This document shows positions 1-8,457 of a stretch of DNA of 64,000 nt, one piece after another (positions within the stretch are counted from its first letter, which is position 1; every line of letters begins with the position of its first letter). The DNA comes from Spirochaetaceae bacterium (GTDB taxonomy: Bacteria > Spirochaetota > Spirochaetia > DSM-27196 > PWMO01), in NCBI GenBank assembly GCA_007693325.1, contig REDW01000066.1, positions 18,527 to 82,526 on the forward strand. The letters are read 5' to 3'. The position numbers and the translations under genes are program-made. The notes below the pieces were generated by a model that did no database searches, had not been told where the DNA came from, and saw only the letters and a program-made list of their open reading frames with translations.

Positions 1-1609
1 GTGGTCTCCACGCTACAACATCAACCTCAAGGACGGCAAGACCTATCCGGTGATTCGCATCACCAACGAGGACTTCCCGCGTGTCTTCCGCACGCGCACG
101 ATCGTTCAGGACGGGTCGGATTATTTCGGGCCCTTTCCGCACATCGACAGTATCGAGCGCTACCTCGAGCTGGCCGAACGGCTTTTCCCGTTGCGCAAGT
201 GCCGCGGCCCGTTGCGCCGGCGTGAACACCCCTGCCTCTACCATCACATCGGCCGCTGTTCGGCGCCGTGCGCCGGCAGAATCAGCCGCGATGACTACCT
301 CGAGCACGTCGACGGTGTGCGTCGACTGCTGAACGGAGAAACCGCACAGCTGCGCGCCAAGCTTGAGCGCTCGATGGAGCAGGCCTCGCGTGAATTGCGC
401 TTCGAGCAGGCAGCCGATTACCGCGATCTGCTGCGCGCCATCGACACCTTGCAGGCCCAGCAGCAGGTAGTCGACTTCGACCCTGATACCCGTGACTACA
501 TCGCCTTCGCCGCTGAGGATGACATGTGCAGCTTTGCGGTGTTCCAGATGCGCGCCGGCAAGCTGTTGGCCAGCGACATGTTCCGCACCTCGGTGTTTGC
601 CTCTGAGGTCGAGGACCTCGAGCAGTTCATCGTGCGCTACTACGACAGCAGGAAGAGCACGCCGTCGACCCTCTACCTGCCGCTGGCCGTTCCCAGTGAC
701 CGGCTGGCGCGCTTTTTCCGCCAGGAGCACTCCGCAGAGGTGGAGATCGAAGTTCCCCACGCCGGCCGCCACGCCAGCGTTCTGGCGATGGCGCGCGAGA
801 ACGCGCTGCAGGATCTCGAGCGGCGCAAGCGCGAAACCGGCAACCTGCCGGCGCTGCGTGAGCTTGCCGCAGTACTGCAGCTTGACGCAGCGCCGTTGCG
901 CATCGAAGGTTTCGACATCGCGCACCTCGGCGGGCGCTACACGGTGGCGTCAATGGTATCCTTCAGCAACGGTGTGCCCGACCGCGCTCACTACCGCCGC
1001 TACCATATCCGCAGTCTCAACGGTGCAATCGATGACTACGAGGCGATGCGCGAGGTCATAGCCCGGCGTTACCAGCGCGTGCTCAATGAGAAGCTGCCGC
1101 GCCCCGATTTGATCCTGATCGACGGAGGTAAGGGTCAGCTCAGCGCGGCGCACGAAGTGCTCGAGGGACTCGGCCTCGATACACTGCCCATGGTAGGACT
1201 GGCCAAGCGACTCGAAGAGATCTTTGTCCCGGGGGAACCGCAGGCCCTGACGCTGCCCGAGGGCTCAGCTCCGCTGCGCCTGCTGCAATACGTGCGCGAC
1301 GAGGCGCACCGCTTTGCCACTACGTTTCGCGCCGGACTCCAGTCGAAGGATCTGTCGTTATCGATGCTGCAGCAGGTCACCGGCATCGGGCCGACGCGCA
1401 GCCGCCGCATTCTGCAGGCGTTTGGCTCGCTTGAGACTCTGGCCGAAACCCCGGTCGACGTGATCGCCAAAACGTGCGGCATCAAGGTGGAGCTCGCCGA
1501 GGCAATCCACGAGCTGCTGCGCCGCCGACCCTCGCTGCAGCTCGATCAGCCGCAGGACACCGATCTTGCGGTAGCTGAAGCGGCAGCCGAACCCGATCAG
1601 GATCCGTAG
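1..1609 (+). CDS. uvrC: UvrABC system protein C, 5' truncated
   Basis: UvrC is the dual-incision subunit of nucleotide excision repair and cuts DNA on both sides of a lesion in the UvrBC complex. The reading frame is open from base 2, so the start and the first part of the GIY-YIG domain lie outside the window. The visible N-terminal stretch (PRYNINLKDGKTYPVIRI) matches the end of that domain. The Cys cluster (CRGPLRRREHPCLYHHIGRCSAPC), the UVR segment (EQAADYRDLLRAID), the RNase H-like endonuclease domain (LILIDGGKGQL) and a C-terminal helix-hairpin-helix (VTGIGPTRSRRILQAFGS) follow in the family order. The 3' end overlaps the convergent holA by 13 nt. The acidic tail after the HhH region is a little longer than usual. 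Identity is secure. Confidence 0.97.
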   Translation, partial: WSPRYNINLKDGKTYPVIRITNEDFPRVFRTRTIVQDGSDYFGPFPHIDSIERYLELAERLFPLRKCRGPLRRREHPCLYHHIGRCSAPCAGRISRDDYLEHVDGVRRLLNGETAQLRAKLERSMEQASRELRFEQAADYRDLLRAIDTLQAQQQVVDFDPDTRDYIAFAAEDDMCSFAVFQMRAGKLLASDMFRTSVFASEVEDLEQFIVRYYDSRKSTPSTLYLPLAVPSDRLARFFRQEHSAEVEIEVPHAGRHASVLAMARENALQDLERRKRETGNLPALRELAAVLQLDAAPLRIEGFDIAHLGGRYTVASMVSFSNGVPDRAHYRRYHIRSLNGAIDDYEAMREVIARRYQRVLNEKLPRPDLILIDGGKGQLSAAHEVLEGLGLDTLPMVGLAKRLEEIFVPGEPQALTLPEGSAPLRLLQYVRDEAHRFATTFRAGLQSKDLSLSMLQQVTGIGPTRSRRILQAFGSLETLAETPVDVIAKTCGIKVELAEAIHELLRRRPSLQLDQPQDTDLAVAEAAAEPDQDP

Positions 1610-2604
1610 ATCACGCTGTGCGGCAGGTGTTCTGCACCGCTACGTACAATCGTACTGTAAATGAATTGCTGCAGTAGTCCGCGCTGCTGGCCTGCGGCCG
1701 CCGAGCGGAACAGCGCCTCGTACTCAACCGCGCGCATCACGATGTTTTCGAGCGCCTGACGCTTGTAGCGCTTGATTCCCGCGCTGTAGGTATGCTGATT
1801 GCGTTTACTGCGGATCCCCAGCTTGCCAAACGCCTCGGCGCTGTCGTAGTGATCGTCCAGCAAGACGCGAACCGCCAGCAGACGGCGAAACTGCCATACC
1901 AGCGAGGCCAGAATTCCACCCGGCGTCTGGTCACTGGAGAGCAACAGCATCTGCAGGATTTCCAGCGCAGACTCGAGCGAGCCAGCGCACACCTCATCAA
2001 ACAGCGAAAAAACGTTCTCTTCCTTGCTGTGGTACAGAAACTCTTCAATTTCAGCGCTGCTGACCGTGCCGCCTTTGCCGACAAATCCGCACAGCCGATC
2101 GGCAGCAATGCGCAACTCCTGCGTGTTGTTCTCCACCATATCGAGAAACAGCTCGATAGCATCGGCATCGATCGCCACGTTGCGCTTGCGGAAGTAGTTG
2201 GCAACCCAGCCCTGCTTCTGATTCTCGAACATCTCCCAGAAGATCTTGCGTGAATCCGAGGCAACCGCCCTGGCCCACGCCGCGTCGATACGCGGAGCGC
2301 CGGCGGTCAGGATCAGCGTTGCATCGGCAGAGGGCCGCTTGATGTAGTCGGTCAGCGCCTCGCTGTCATCCTTCTTCTTGATTTCATCCGCGGCGTGGAC
2401 AATGGCAATCACGTGCGCGTGAAACAGCGAGCCGTTGCGCAACACCGCCACTACATCGCGCATTGAGCACTCGGAACTGTAGAAGGTGTGAACCTCGGGT
2501 TTGTCGCCGCTGCGCTTCTGCGCGATCTCGACAATACGCGCGATGTAGGCGCTCTTCTCGCCCTCTTCGGGGCCGAGCAGCAGGTGGACGTGCGCCTCAG
2601 GCAT
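1597..2604 (-). CDS. holA: DNA polymerase III subunit delta
   Basis: HolA opens and loads the sliding clamp as part of the polymerase III clamp loader. The 335-residue length is normal. An N-terminal P-loop-like fold starts with HVHLLLGPEEGEKSAY, and the middle and C-terminal helical domains carry the family pattern (AADRLCGFVGKGG, FSLFDEVCAGSLESAL, PGGILASLVWQFRRLL). There is no true Walker A lysine, as expected for delta subunits. It is the last gene of the long minus-strand run: its start overlaps the end of lexA by 8 nt, so it is probably translationally coupled to lexA. It may therefore be co-expressed with the SOS repressor. Confidence 0.9.
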   Translation of the reverse strand: MPEAHVHLLLGPEEGEKSAYIARIVEIAQKRSGDKPEVHTFYSSECSMRDVVAVLRNGSLFHAHVIAIVHAADEIKKKDDSEALTDYIKRPSADATLILTAGAPRIDAAWARAVASDSRKIFWEMFENQKQGWVANYFRKRNVAIDADAIELFLDMVENNTQELRIAADRLCGFVGKGGTVSSAEIEEFLYHSKEENVFSLFDEVCAGSLESALEILQMLLLSSDQTPGGILASLVWQFRRLLAVRVLLDDHYDSAEAFGKLGIRSKRNQHTYSAGIKRYKRQALENIVMRAVEYEALFRSAAAGQQRGLLQQFIYSTIVRSGAEHLPHSVIYGS

Positions 2605-3202
2605 AACTGCGGATCAGGTGCGTGAGTTTACCGAGAATCCGCACATCCTGGGTGTAGATCGGCGGAAATTCCGGGTTCTCGGCCTGCAGCTTGACGCGAT
2701 TCTTCTCCTTGAAGAAGCGCTTGAGCGTCACCGCCTCATCCACCACTGCCACCACTATGTCACCGTTATCGGCGACGTTCTGGTGTACGAAGACCGCGAT
2801 GTCACCGTCGTGAATGCCGGCGTCGCGCATGCTGTCTCCGCGAACGTTCAGTGCAAAGTTCTTGCCGCCGCGGATGTACTCGCGCGGCAGGCGGATGATG
2901 CCGTCGCGGTTCTCTTCGGCAAACAGCGGTCGACCGGCGGCAACGTTGCCGAGAATCGGCACCTCGGCAGTGGCTGTCTTGTCGTCTTCCAGATCCTCGA
3001 GAACCTCGATCGTGCGCGACCGATGCGTGTTGAGCCGGATGAAGCCTTTGCGCTCGAGTGCCTTGATGTGGTCGTAGGCTCCCTTGACCGAAATCGCGAA
3101 GTTGCCGGAAATCTCGCGGAAGGTTGGCGGAAATTTGTGCGCTACGATGTAGCCCTTGATGTAATCGAGAATCTCGCGCTGCCTGCGTGTGATCGACTTC
3201 AT
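2597..3202 (-). CDS. lexA: LexA SOS repressor
   Basis: LexA represses DNA-damage genes until RecA-stimulated self-cleavage. All functional parts are visible in 201 residues: an N-terminal winged helix (residues 1-65), the Ala89-Gly90 scissile bond in NVAAGRP, catalytic Ser124 in RGDSM and catalytic Lys161 in VTLKRFF. The recognition helix region (GAYDHIKALERKGFI) differs from both the E. coli and Bacillus forms, so the operator cannot be guessed from those. The start overlaps the stop of the upstream response-regulator gene (ATGA type). Having lexA inside a nitrogen/PTS-type regulatory operon, with no private promoter visible, is unusual. Confidence 0.95.
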   Translation of the reverse strand: MKSITRRQREILDYIKGYIVAHKFPPTFREISGNFAISVKGAYDHIKALERKGFIRLNTHRSRTIEVLEDLEDDKTATAEVPILGNVAAGRPLFAEENRDGIIRLPREYIRGGKNFALNVRGDSMRDAGIHDGDIAVFVHQNVADNGDIVVAVVDEAVTLKRFFKEKNRVKLQAENPEFPPIYTQDVRILGKLTHLIRSYA

Positions 3203-4563
3203 TTTTCGATCTTTATCCCGAACTTGCGAATCTTGCCGTGCAGGTTACTGGGATACACCCCCAAGGCCTCTGCGGTGCGAGAGATGTTATTGCCGTGCTC
3301 CTGCAGCTTCTGCATAATATAGCGCTTTTCGAACGAATCCCTGGCCTCGTTCAGCCCCATCCCGCCGTACTCGTGCATGTCGTCCACGCGGCGCCGCGGC
3401 GTCGGCTCGCCGAGGAAGAACCGGATCAGCTCGGCGGTCAAGACTTCTTCGTCGGTCATTATATTAACCCGTTCGATGAAATTTTTCAATTCTCTTACGT
3501 TGCCCGGCCAATCGTATTCCTGCAGCAGTTGCATCGCTTCGGCATCCACCGTTTTCAGCGCGGCTTCGGGAGACGGGCGAAACTTTTTCATGAAGAAATC
3601 GACCAGAATCGGAAGATCCCCACTGCGTTCACGCAGCGGCGGCACGTGAATCGGGATGACGTTGAGACGAAAGAACAGGTCTTCGCGAAACCGACCTTCG
3701 GCGATCTCGTGTTGAATATCCTTGTTGGTTGCCGCTATCAGGCGCACGTCAACGCTCAACGACTGCTCGCCGCCGACGCGCTCAAACTTCATCTCCTGAA
3801 TTGCGCGCAGCACCTTGGCCTGTGCCGCGAGCGACATGTCGGCAACTTCATCCAGAAAAAGCGTTCCGCGGTCGGCCATTTCGAATTTGCCGCGGCGGCG
3901 TCCAACCGCGCTGGTGAAGGCGCCTTTTTCGTGCCCAAAGAGCTCACTCTCTATCAGGGTATCCGGAATAGCGGCGCAGTTCACCTCCACAAACGGTTCG
4001 CCGGCGCGCCGGCTGCGCCGGTGGATCTCGCGCGCAACCAGCTCTTTGCCGGTACCGTTCTCACCGCTGATCAGAATCCGTGATTCGCTGGCGGCGCTCT
4101 GCTGAATGATGCCGCGCACACGGCGCATACCCTCGGATTCTCCGAGAATCTCATCGTCATCGAGGATCGTGCTGCGCAGCCGTCGGTTCTCTTTCTTCAG
4201 CTGCTCCATCTCCAGTGCGTTGCGCACCAGGGTCACCACGCGTTCGAGACTGAGCGGCTTCTCCATGAAATCGAAGGCTCCCAGCTTGACCGCCTTGACC
4301 GCCAGGTCGATGTTGCCGTGGCCGGAGATGATGATCACCTGCGTCTCGGGATAGGTTGCCTTGATCTGCTTGAGAACGTCGATGCCGCCCATGTTGGGCA
4401 ACCAGACGTCCAACAGCACAACGTCTATCGGTTCAGTCTTCAGCAGCCTGAGCCCTTCGATACCGTCCTCGGCGCTGAAGATCTGGTAGCCCTCATCTTC
4501 GAGAATACCGCTGAGAACCTCGCGGATGCCCTGTTCATCGTCAATAACCAGAATTCTGCTCAT
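3199..4563 (-). CDS. Sigma-54-dependent response regulator (NtrC/NtrX type)
   Basis: This is an enhancer-binding transcription factor of 454 residues. It has a receiver domain (residues 1-120, phospho-acceptor Asp52 in LLDVWLP), an AAA+ domain with Walker A GENGTGKE and the sigma-54 contact loop GAFTSA, and a C-terminal Fis-type helix-turn-helix (ISRTAEALGVYPSNLHGKI). It overlaps the upstream histidine kinase gene by 4 nt, so the two form a cognate pair. rpoN is a few genes upstream in the same run. The pairing with a membrane kinase and a DUF4390 gene makes NtrX the closest named relative. Target genes are not evident. Confidence 0.93.
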   Translation of the reverse strand: MSRILVIDDEQGIREVLSGILEDEGYQIFSAEDGIEGLRLLKTEPIDVVLLDVWLPNMGGIDVLKQIKATYPETQVIIISGHGNIDLAVKAVKLGAFDFMEKPLSLERVVTLVRNALEMEQLKKENRRLRSTILDDDEILGESEGMRRVRGIIQQSAASESRILISGENGTGKELVAREIHRRSRRAGEPFVEVNCAAIPDTLIESELFGHEKGAFTSAVGRRRGKFEMADRGTLFLDEVADMSLAAQAKVLRAIQEMKFERVGGEQSLSVDVRLIAATNKDIQHEIAEGRFREDLFFRLNVIPIHVPPLRERSGDLPILVDFFMKKFRPSPEAALKTVDAEAMQLLQEYDWPGNVRELKNFIERVNIMTDEEVLTAELIRFFLGEPTPRRRVDDMHEYGGMGLNEARDSFEKRYIMQKLQEHGNNISRTAEALGVYPSNLHGKIRKFGIKIEK

Positions 4564-6320
4564 GCTTTGCCGTCTGCCGGGAGGTCGATGAAGAAGGTGG
4601 TGCCGGTGCCCGGCTGTGTCTCGAACCAGATCTGTCCGCGATGGTCGAATACGATTCGCTCCACGATCGAAAGCCCCAGGCCGGTTCCCTGCTTCTTGGT
4701 GGTGAAGTAGGGATTGAACACCTTTTCATGGAAATCACCGTCAATCCCCGGGCCGGTATCCTGAACCTGGATTCTACAGTACAGGCTGTTGCCCTTCTTG
4801 ACAAGGTCGGCACGTACAAAGATCTCGCCGGCGCCGTTCATCGCCTCGGTGGCGTTGGTAAAGAGGTTTGCCAGCACCTGCTTGATCTGGCCGTAGTCGA
4901 CATGCAGCGTAATCGACTCATCCAGATGCGCACTGTGGATCACCAGTTCGGGCCAGGTTGAGTAGGTCGAAACCACCTCCGCCACCAGCGCCTTCAACTG
5001 CACCGTCTCCGGAACCGGGTCAGGCAGTCGCGAAAAGTTGCGGAACTCGCTCAACAATGTGTTGAGACCGTCTACCTCGGTGATGATAGACTGGATTGCC
5101 GCCTCAAAGACCGGCTCAAAGTCTTCGGCGCCGCTGCGATACTTTTTCAATACACGCTGCGCCGAGAGCTTGATTGGTGTCAACGGGTTCTTGATCTCGT
5201 GCGCCAGCCGCTGTGCGATCTCCTGCCACGCAGCCACCTTCTCGGTCTGCAGAATCTTCCTTCGTGAGCGCTCGAGTTCGGTAACCATAGAGTTGAACGA
5301 ACGGACCAGCAGCCCCAGGTCGTCGTTAGAACGCGTAAGGATGCGAAACGAGTAGTCACCCTCGGCCACGCGCCGCGTTGCCTCCTCCAGGTTGATAATC
5401 GGACGTGTGATCTCCTCGCTCAGCAGTACACTTACCAGGATAGCCAGCAGAAAGAGCGGAAAGCTGAACAGGCCAAAGAAGAGCGCAATCGCCTGCAGAA
5501 AGGCGCCGCGCAGCTGATCGACCTGGGCAAAGGTCTCCAACGCACTGGTCAGGTTCTGCGCGCGCCGATCAAACCCTTCGGGCAGCATTACCGTCAGCAC
5601 TACGGTCAGGTCGCCGTCGGGATGATTGACGCGCACGCGCAGAAAGGTGTCCTGATCTACACTGTCGCGCATTACATGGCCCTCGCGCCCGCCACGCACC
5701 TGGGTTGAACGCAGCCAGGTGCGCTCGTCGCCGGCGGCGTAGCGTTCATTCAGATTCTGATCAAAAACCTGGAACCCGTCGATCTCCGGCCGCACCAGGC
5801 GAATAGTATCCCACGCGCGGCGGGGATTAGCGGGAACATCGGCCAGCACGCTGCGGAAGGCAGAACCCGAGACAAAATTTTCGAGCTTCTCCACCTGCTC
5901 GTCGTAATAGTGCAACGCGATGTCGAGACCACCGCGCAGTGCTTCGCCGGTTGGGACTGCAAACAGCGAGCTCATCACGCTGTTGATGAAATTGAGCGCC
6001 AGGACGCCCTGCGGCGCCGACGCCAGCACCACCACAAAGAAGAAGAACCCCAGGATACGCAGCCGCAGCGAAGCTCCCGGTCGGCCGCGGCGGCGGTCAT
6101 TGATCAGCTTTATCAGGTGGATCGTTATGGTTACCAGCAGAAACAGCGGAAACGAAACCGCCAGCACCATGATCAGCCGGCCGGTGGGCGACCCGGCAAC
6201 GGTCAGATCGGACAACAGCTGACCGGCAAACACCAGTACCAGTACGATCAGAAACAGGTAGAGCAGCACAACGCTGATCAGGCCGGGCGCCGAGGCGGTT
6301 TGCGAAAACCGCGCCTTCAC
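4560..6320 (-). CDS. NtrY-like membrane histidine kinase
   Basis: This 586-residue kinase probably phosphorylates the overlapping response regulator. Three N-terminal membrane segments (about residues 15-40, 50-72, 85-108) are followed by an extracytoplasmic region to about 270, a further membrane segment (AIALFFGLFSFPLFLLAIL), a HAMP domain, the dimerisation/phosphotransfer segment with His in AHEIKNPLTPIKLS, and a HATPase domain ending in GTGLGLSIVERI. The NPLTPIKLSAQR form of the H-box is typical of NtrY. The start overlaps the upstream gene by 4 nt. A PAS domain between HAMP and HisKA, usual in NtrY, is not obvious here. Confidence 0.92.
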   Translation of the reverse strand: MKARFSQTASAPGLISVVLLYLFLIVLVLVFAGQLLSDLTVAGSPTGRLIMVLAVSFPLFLLVTITIHLIKLINDRRRGRPGASLRLRILGFFFFVVVLASAPQGVLALNFINSVMSSLFAVPTGEALRGGLDIALHYYDEQVEKLENFVSGSAFRSVLADVPANPRRAWDTIRLVRPEIDGFQVFDQNLNERYAAGDERTWLRSTQVRGGREGHVMRDSVDQDTFLRVRVNHPDGDLTVVLTVMLPEGFDRRAQNLTSALETFAQVDQLRGAFLQAIALFFGLFSFPLFLLAILVSVLLSEEITRPIINLEEATRRVAEGDYSFRILTRSNDDLGLLVRSFNSMVTELERSRRKILQTEKVAAWQEIAQRLAHEIKNPLTPIKLSAQRVLKKYRSGAEDFEPVFEAAIQSIITEVDGLNTLLSEFRNFSRLPDPVPETVQLKALVAEVVSTYSTWPELVIHSAHLDESITLHVDYGQIKQVLANLFTNATEAMNGAGEIFVRADLVKKGNSLYCRIQVQDTGPGIDGDFHEKVFNPYFTTKKQGTGLGLSIVERIVFDHRGQIWFETQPGTGTTFFIDLPADGKA

Positions 6321-6898
6321 GTGCGGCCTCCAAACGCGTGCAGCTCAACCCGCTGCCACGGTGTGACCACCGTGTCCCCGGTGCGCACCGCCCCCAGAAA
6401 ATCCAGAGCCGGCACCAGACGCACCGGGCGCAGCTGCACCTGGCACAGCAGGTAGTGGCGATCAAGGTCTGCAATCGTATTGGTGGGAACAGGAAATGCG
6501 GCCAGCGAATAGAACTCCTGCAGGAAACTCTCGGCGGACTCTATGCGCCGCTGCGTTCCAACGGCCGACTCGATAACGTATTCGCGCGTGAACGGATCAC
6601 GATACGCGATGAAACTCGGGTGGTACTCGGCAACGAGGCGGTCACCGAGCAGCCGCGCCGGCCCGCCGAGCGAGCGATAGAGACGGATAGTGAAGGTGAT
6701 CTCGGAGCGCATGCCGTCCGCCAGCGCCTGGAGCACGCGTTCTCCAACGTAGTCGAGCTCAACCGCTACCGAGATCGAACGCGGCCCGATCCGGGTCTCT
6801 ACTTCGGCGTACTGGGCGGCTGCCGGCGGGGAAAGCGCGGTCAGCAGCACAAGCAGCCGAAGCGTGAACAGCAGCCCCCGCGAATCATTCCTCCTCAA
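6317..6898 (-). CDS. DUF4390-like secreted protein
   Basis: This is a predicted exported protein of unknown function, about 190 residues. A hydrophobic signal segment (LLFTLRLLVLLTALSPP) ends near AAAQ, and the mature part is beta-rich with conserved-looking YVGERVLQALADG and a WQRVEL tail. A small secreted DUF4390 protein next to an NtrY-type kinase is a known neighbourhood in other phyla, which supports the call and suggests a role in sensing by that kinase. The start is uncertain. The frame opens at 6946, but that overlaps ptsH by 62 nt, and I prefer a TTG at 6898 or a GTG at 6850. The stop overlaps the kinase start. Confidence 0.65.
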   Translation of the reverse strand: MRRNDSRGLLFTLRLLVLLTALSPPAAAQYAEVETRIGPRSISVAVELDYVGERVLQALADGMRSEITFTIRLYRSLGGPARLLGDRLVAEYHPSFIAYRDPFTREYVIESAVGTQRRIESAESFLQEFYSLAAFPVPTNTIADLDRHYLLCQVQLRPVRLVPALDFLGAVRTGDTVVTPWQRVELHAFGGRT

Positions 6899-7151
6899 AG
6901 CGCTTATCGAACAGCGATGAGAGTGCATCGACTGCTTCCTGCTCATCGGAGCCCTCCGCGCGGATGCTTATCACCGAGTTGTGGCCCGCCCCGAGCGTTA
7001 TGATACCCATGATCGACTTGGCATTGATCTCTTCACCATCCTTGCTGAACAGGATCTGCGAGTCGAACTTGCCCGCTGTCTGCACGATCAGCGCTGCCGG
7101 GCGGGCGTGTATGCCGGCGCGGTTCTTGACTGTCACATCTCGTTCGACCAT
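6885..7151 (-). CDS. ptsH: HPr phosphocarrier protein
   Basis: HPr carries phosphate in PTS relays and, when modified on serine, acts as a regulatory signal. The 88-residue protein has both sites: His15 in NRAGIHARPA and Ser46 in KSIMGI. The regulatory serine fits the HPr kinase gene directly upstream, only one base away. No enzyme I or EII gene lies in the window, so a purely regulatory (PTS-Ntr-like) role alongside rpoN and the Ntr-type pair is plausible. That role is inference. Confidence 0.96.
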   Translation of the reverse strand: MVERDVTVKNRAGIHARPAALIVQTAGKFDSQILFSKDGEEINAKSIMGIITLGAGHNSVISIRAEGSDEQEAVDALSSLFDKRFEEE

Positions 7152-7152
7152 G

Positions 7153-8139
7153 CTACCCCTCGTGCTTGGTGTGGAAGTATGCGCTACGCGCGTTTTCGCT
7201 CTCGAGCCACTTGAGGACGCTCTGGTTGAACTCGCGCGCAGAGTAGTAGCCCATCTTCTTCAACCGCTCGTTGCGCGCAGCGGTCTCGATGATAATCGGA
7301 ATGTTGCGCCCCGGCTTGACCGGTATTTCGAGCGCGGGAACCTTGACGCCGAGAATGTCCTTGTGGCGTTCTTCGGCACCGATTCGATCGTATTCCTTGT
7401 TGGAATCCCAGTACTCCAACCCCACCACCAGCTGAATCTGCTTGCTCTCACGGATTGCTCCAACGCCGAACAGATGCGTGATGTTGATGATACCGAGACC
7501 GCGGATCTCCATATGATGACCAAGTGCCTTGTTTGCACCCTGCCCCAGCAGGATGTTTCCGGCGATGCAGCGGACCTCAACCGCATCATCGGCCACCAGA
7601 CGGTGCCCGCGCTCGACAAGCTCCAGCGCGGTCTCACTCTTGCCGACGCCGCTGTCACCCAGAATCAGAACACCAATACCAAAGACTTCCGCCAGCACCC
7701 CGTGGATGGTTTCAACCGAGGCAAACACGTTGGACAGCGCGCGGATCAGCCGGCTTGAAAGCTCCGAGCTCGGCAGATGAGTCTTCAACACCGGGCACTG
7801 CGCTGCTTCGGCCATTTCGAAGAAACGCGCTGTGGGATCCAGATTGTGGGTGAAAAGCACACACGGCATCTGGTGGCCAAAATACTCCTGCAGAGCAGCG
7901 GTCTCACCGGACTGTTCAAGCTTGTGCAGGAACGCGGTCTCGCCGCGGCCGAACAGCTGGATTCTGTCATCCCCGAAACTGTCGAAAAATCCGGTCAAGG
8001 CCAGGCCCGGCCGGTTTATGTCGGGGACCCGTATCTCGCGCGTCAGTCCGGGACGCCCGCCGATACACTGAAGATCGAGAGCGTCGTGCTCCTTGAGATC
8101 GAGATCGAGCAGATCCAGAACGGTGAAGTGCTTCATCAA
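7153..8139 (-). CDS. hprK: HPr kinase/phosphorylase
   Basis: HprK phosphorylates and dephosphorylates HPr on Ser46 in response to metabolite state. At 328 residues it is full length. Walker A is GDSGVGKSE (residues 161-169), followed by the acidic active-site stretch VADDAVEVR and the family signature LEIRGLGIINITHLFG. The N-terminal regulatory domain (1-130) is present. Its ATG overlaps the hpf stop and ptsH follows at once, forming a tight hpf-hprK-ptsH unit. The combination of full-length hprK and Ser46-bearing HPr with rpoN recalls proteobacterial and spirochaetal gene order. Confidence 0.97.
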   Translation of the reverse strand: MMKHFTVLDLLDLDLKEHDALDLQCIGGRPGLTREIRVPDINRPGLALTGFFDSFGDDRIQLFGRGETAFLHKLEQSGETAALQEYFGHQMPCVLFTHNLDPTARFFEMAEAAQCPVLKTHLPSSELSSRLIRALSNVFASVETIHGVLAEVFGIGVLILGDSGVGKSETALELVERGHRLVADDAVEVRCIAGNILLGQGANKALGHHMEIRGLGIINITHLFGVGAIRESKQIQLVVGLEYWDSNKEYDRIGAEERHKDILGVKVPALEIPVKPGRNIPIIIETAARNERLKKMGYYSAREFNQSVLKWLESENARSAYFHTKHEG

Positions 8140-8436
8140 TCAGGCCTTATGCTCCTTTATCTTTTCCTTTTCCTTGCGGACTTTCATTTCCAGTTTGGCG
8201 ATCAGTTTCTCGAGCCCCTCGTGCAGCTCGAACGTCCTCAATTTAATGACGTGCGACTTACCCCAGCGGAAGTGGATCTTGACTTCGAGCTCAAACTCGC
8301 GTGCATCGCGCACCAGTGTAAACTCGATATCGACTATCATGTCCCTGGCAAATTCAATCTTTTGCAGTTTCTCTTCGATGAAATCCCGAGTTTCGTCCTT
8401 CAGATCGAAATGAACCGCCTGGATCTCCAGATGCAT
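8140..8436 (-). CDS. hpf: Ribosome hibernation promoting factor, short form
   Basis: This small protein binds the 30S decoding region and inactivates idle ribosomes. The 98 residues cover the beta-alpha-beta fold (VHFDLKDETRDFIEEKLQKI ... IEFTLVRDAREFELEVKIHF) and lack the C-terminal dimerisation domain of the long form, so 100S formation would need another factor. A strong ribosome site (GGAGG) sits just upstream of the ATG. It follows rpoN by 21 nt, which is the common order in many bacteria. Confidence 0.9.
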   Translation of the reverse strand: MHLEIQAVHFDLKDETRDFIEEKLQKIEFARDMIVDIEFTLVRDAREFELEVKIHFRWGKSHVIKLRTFELHEGLEKLIAKLEMKVRKEKEKIKEHKA

Positions 8437-8457
8437 ACCACACCTCCGTTGTGTCTG

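Noticed and set aside
5910..6455. Long plus-strand frame opposite the NtrY-like kinase and DUF4390 genes
   Set aside because: It is rich in Gln, Arg and His in the pattern made by antisense reading of GC-rich coding DNA, and both genes on the other strand are well supported.
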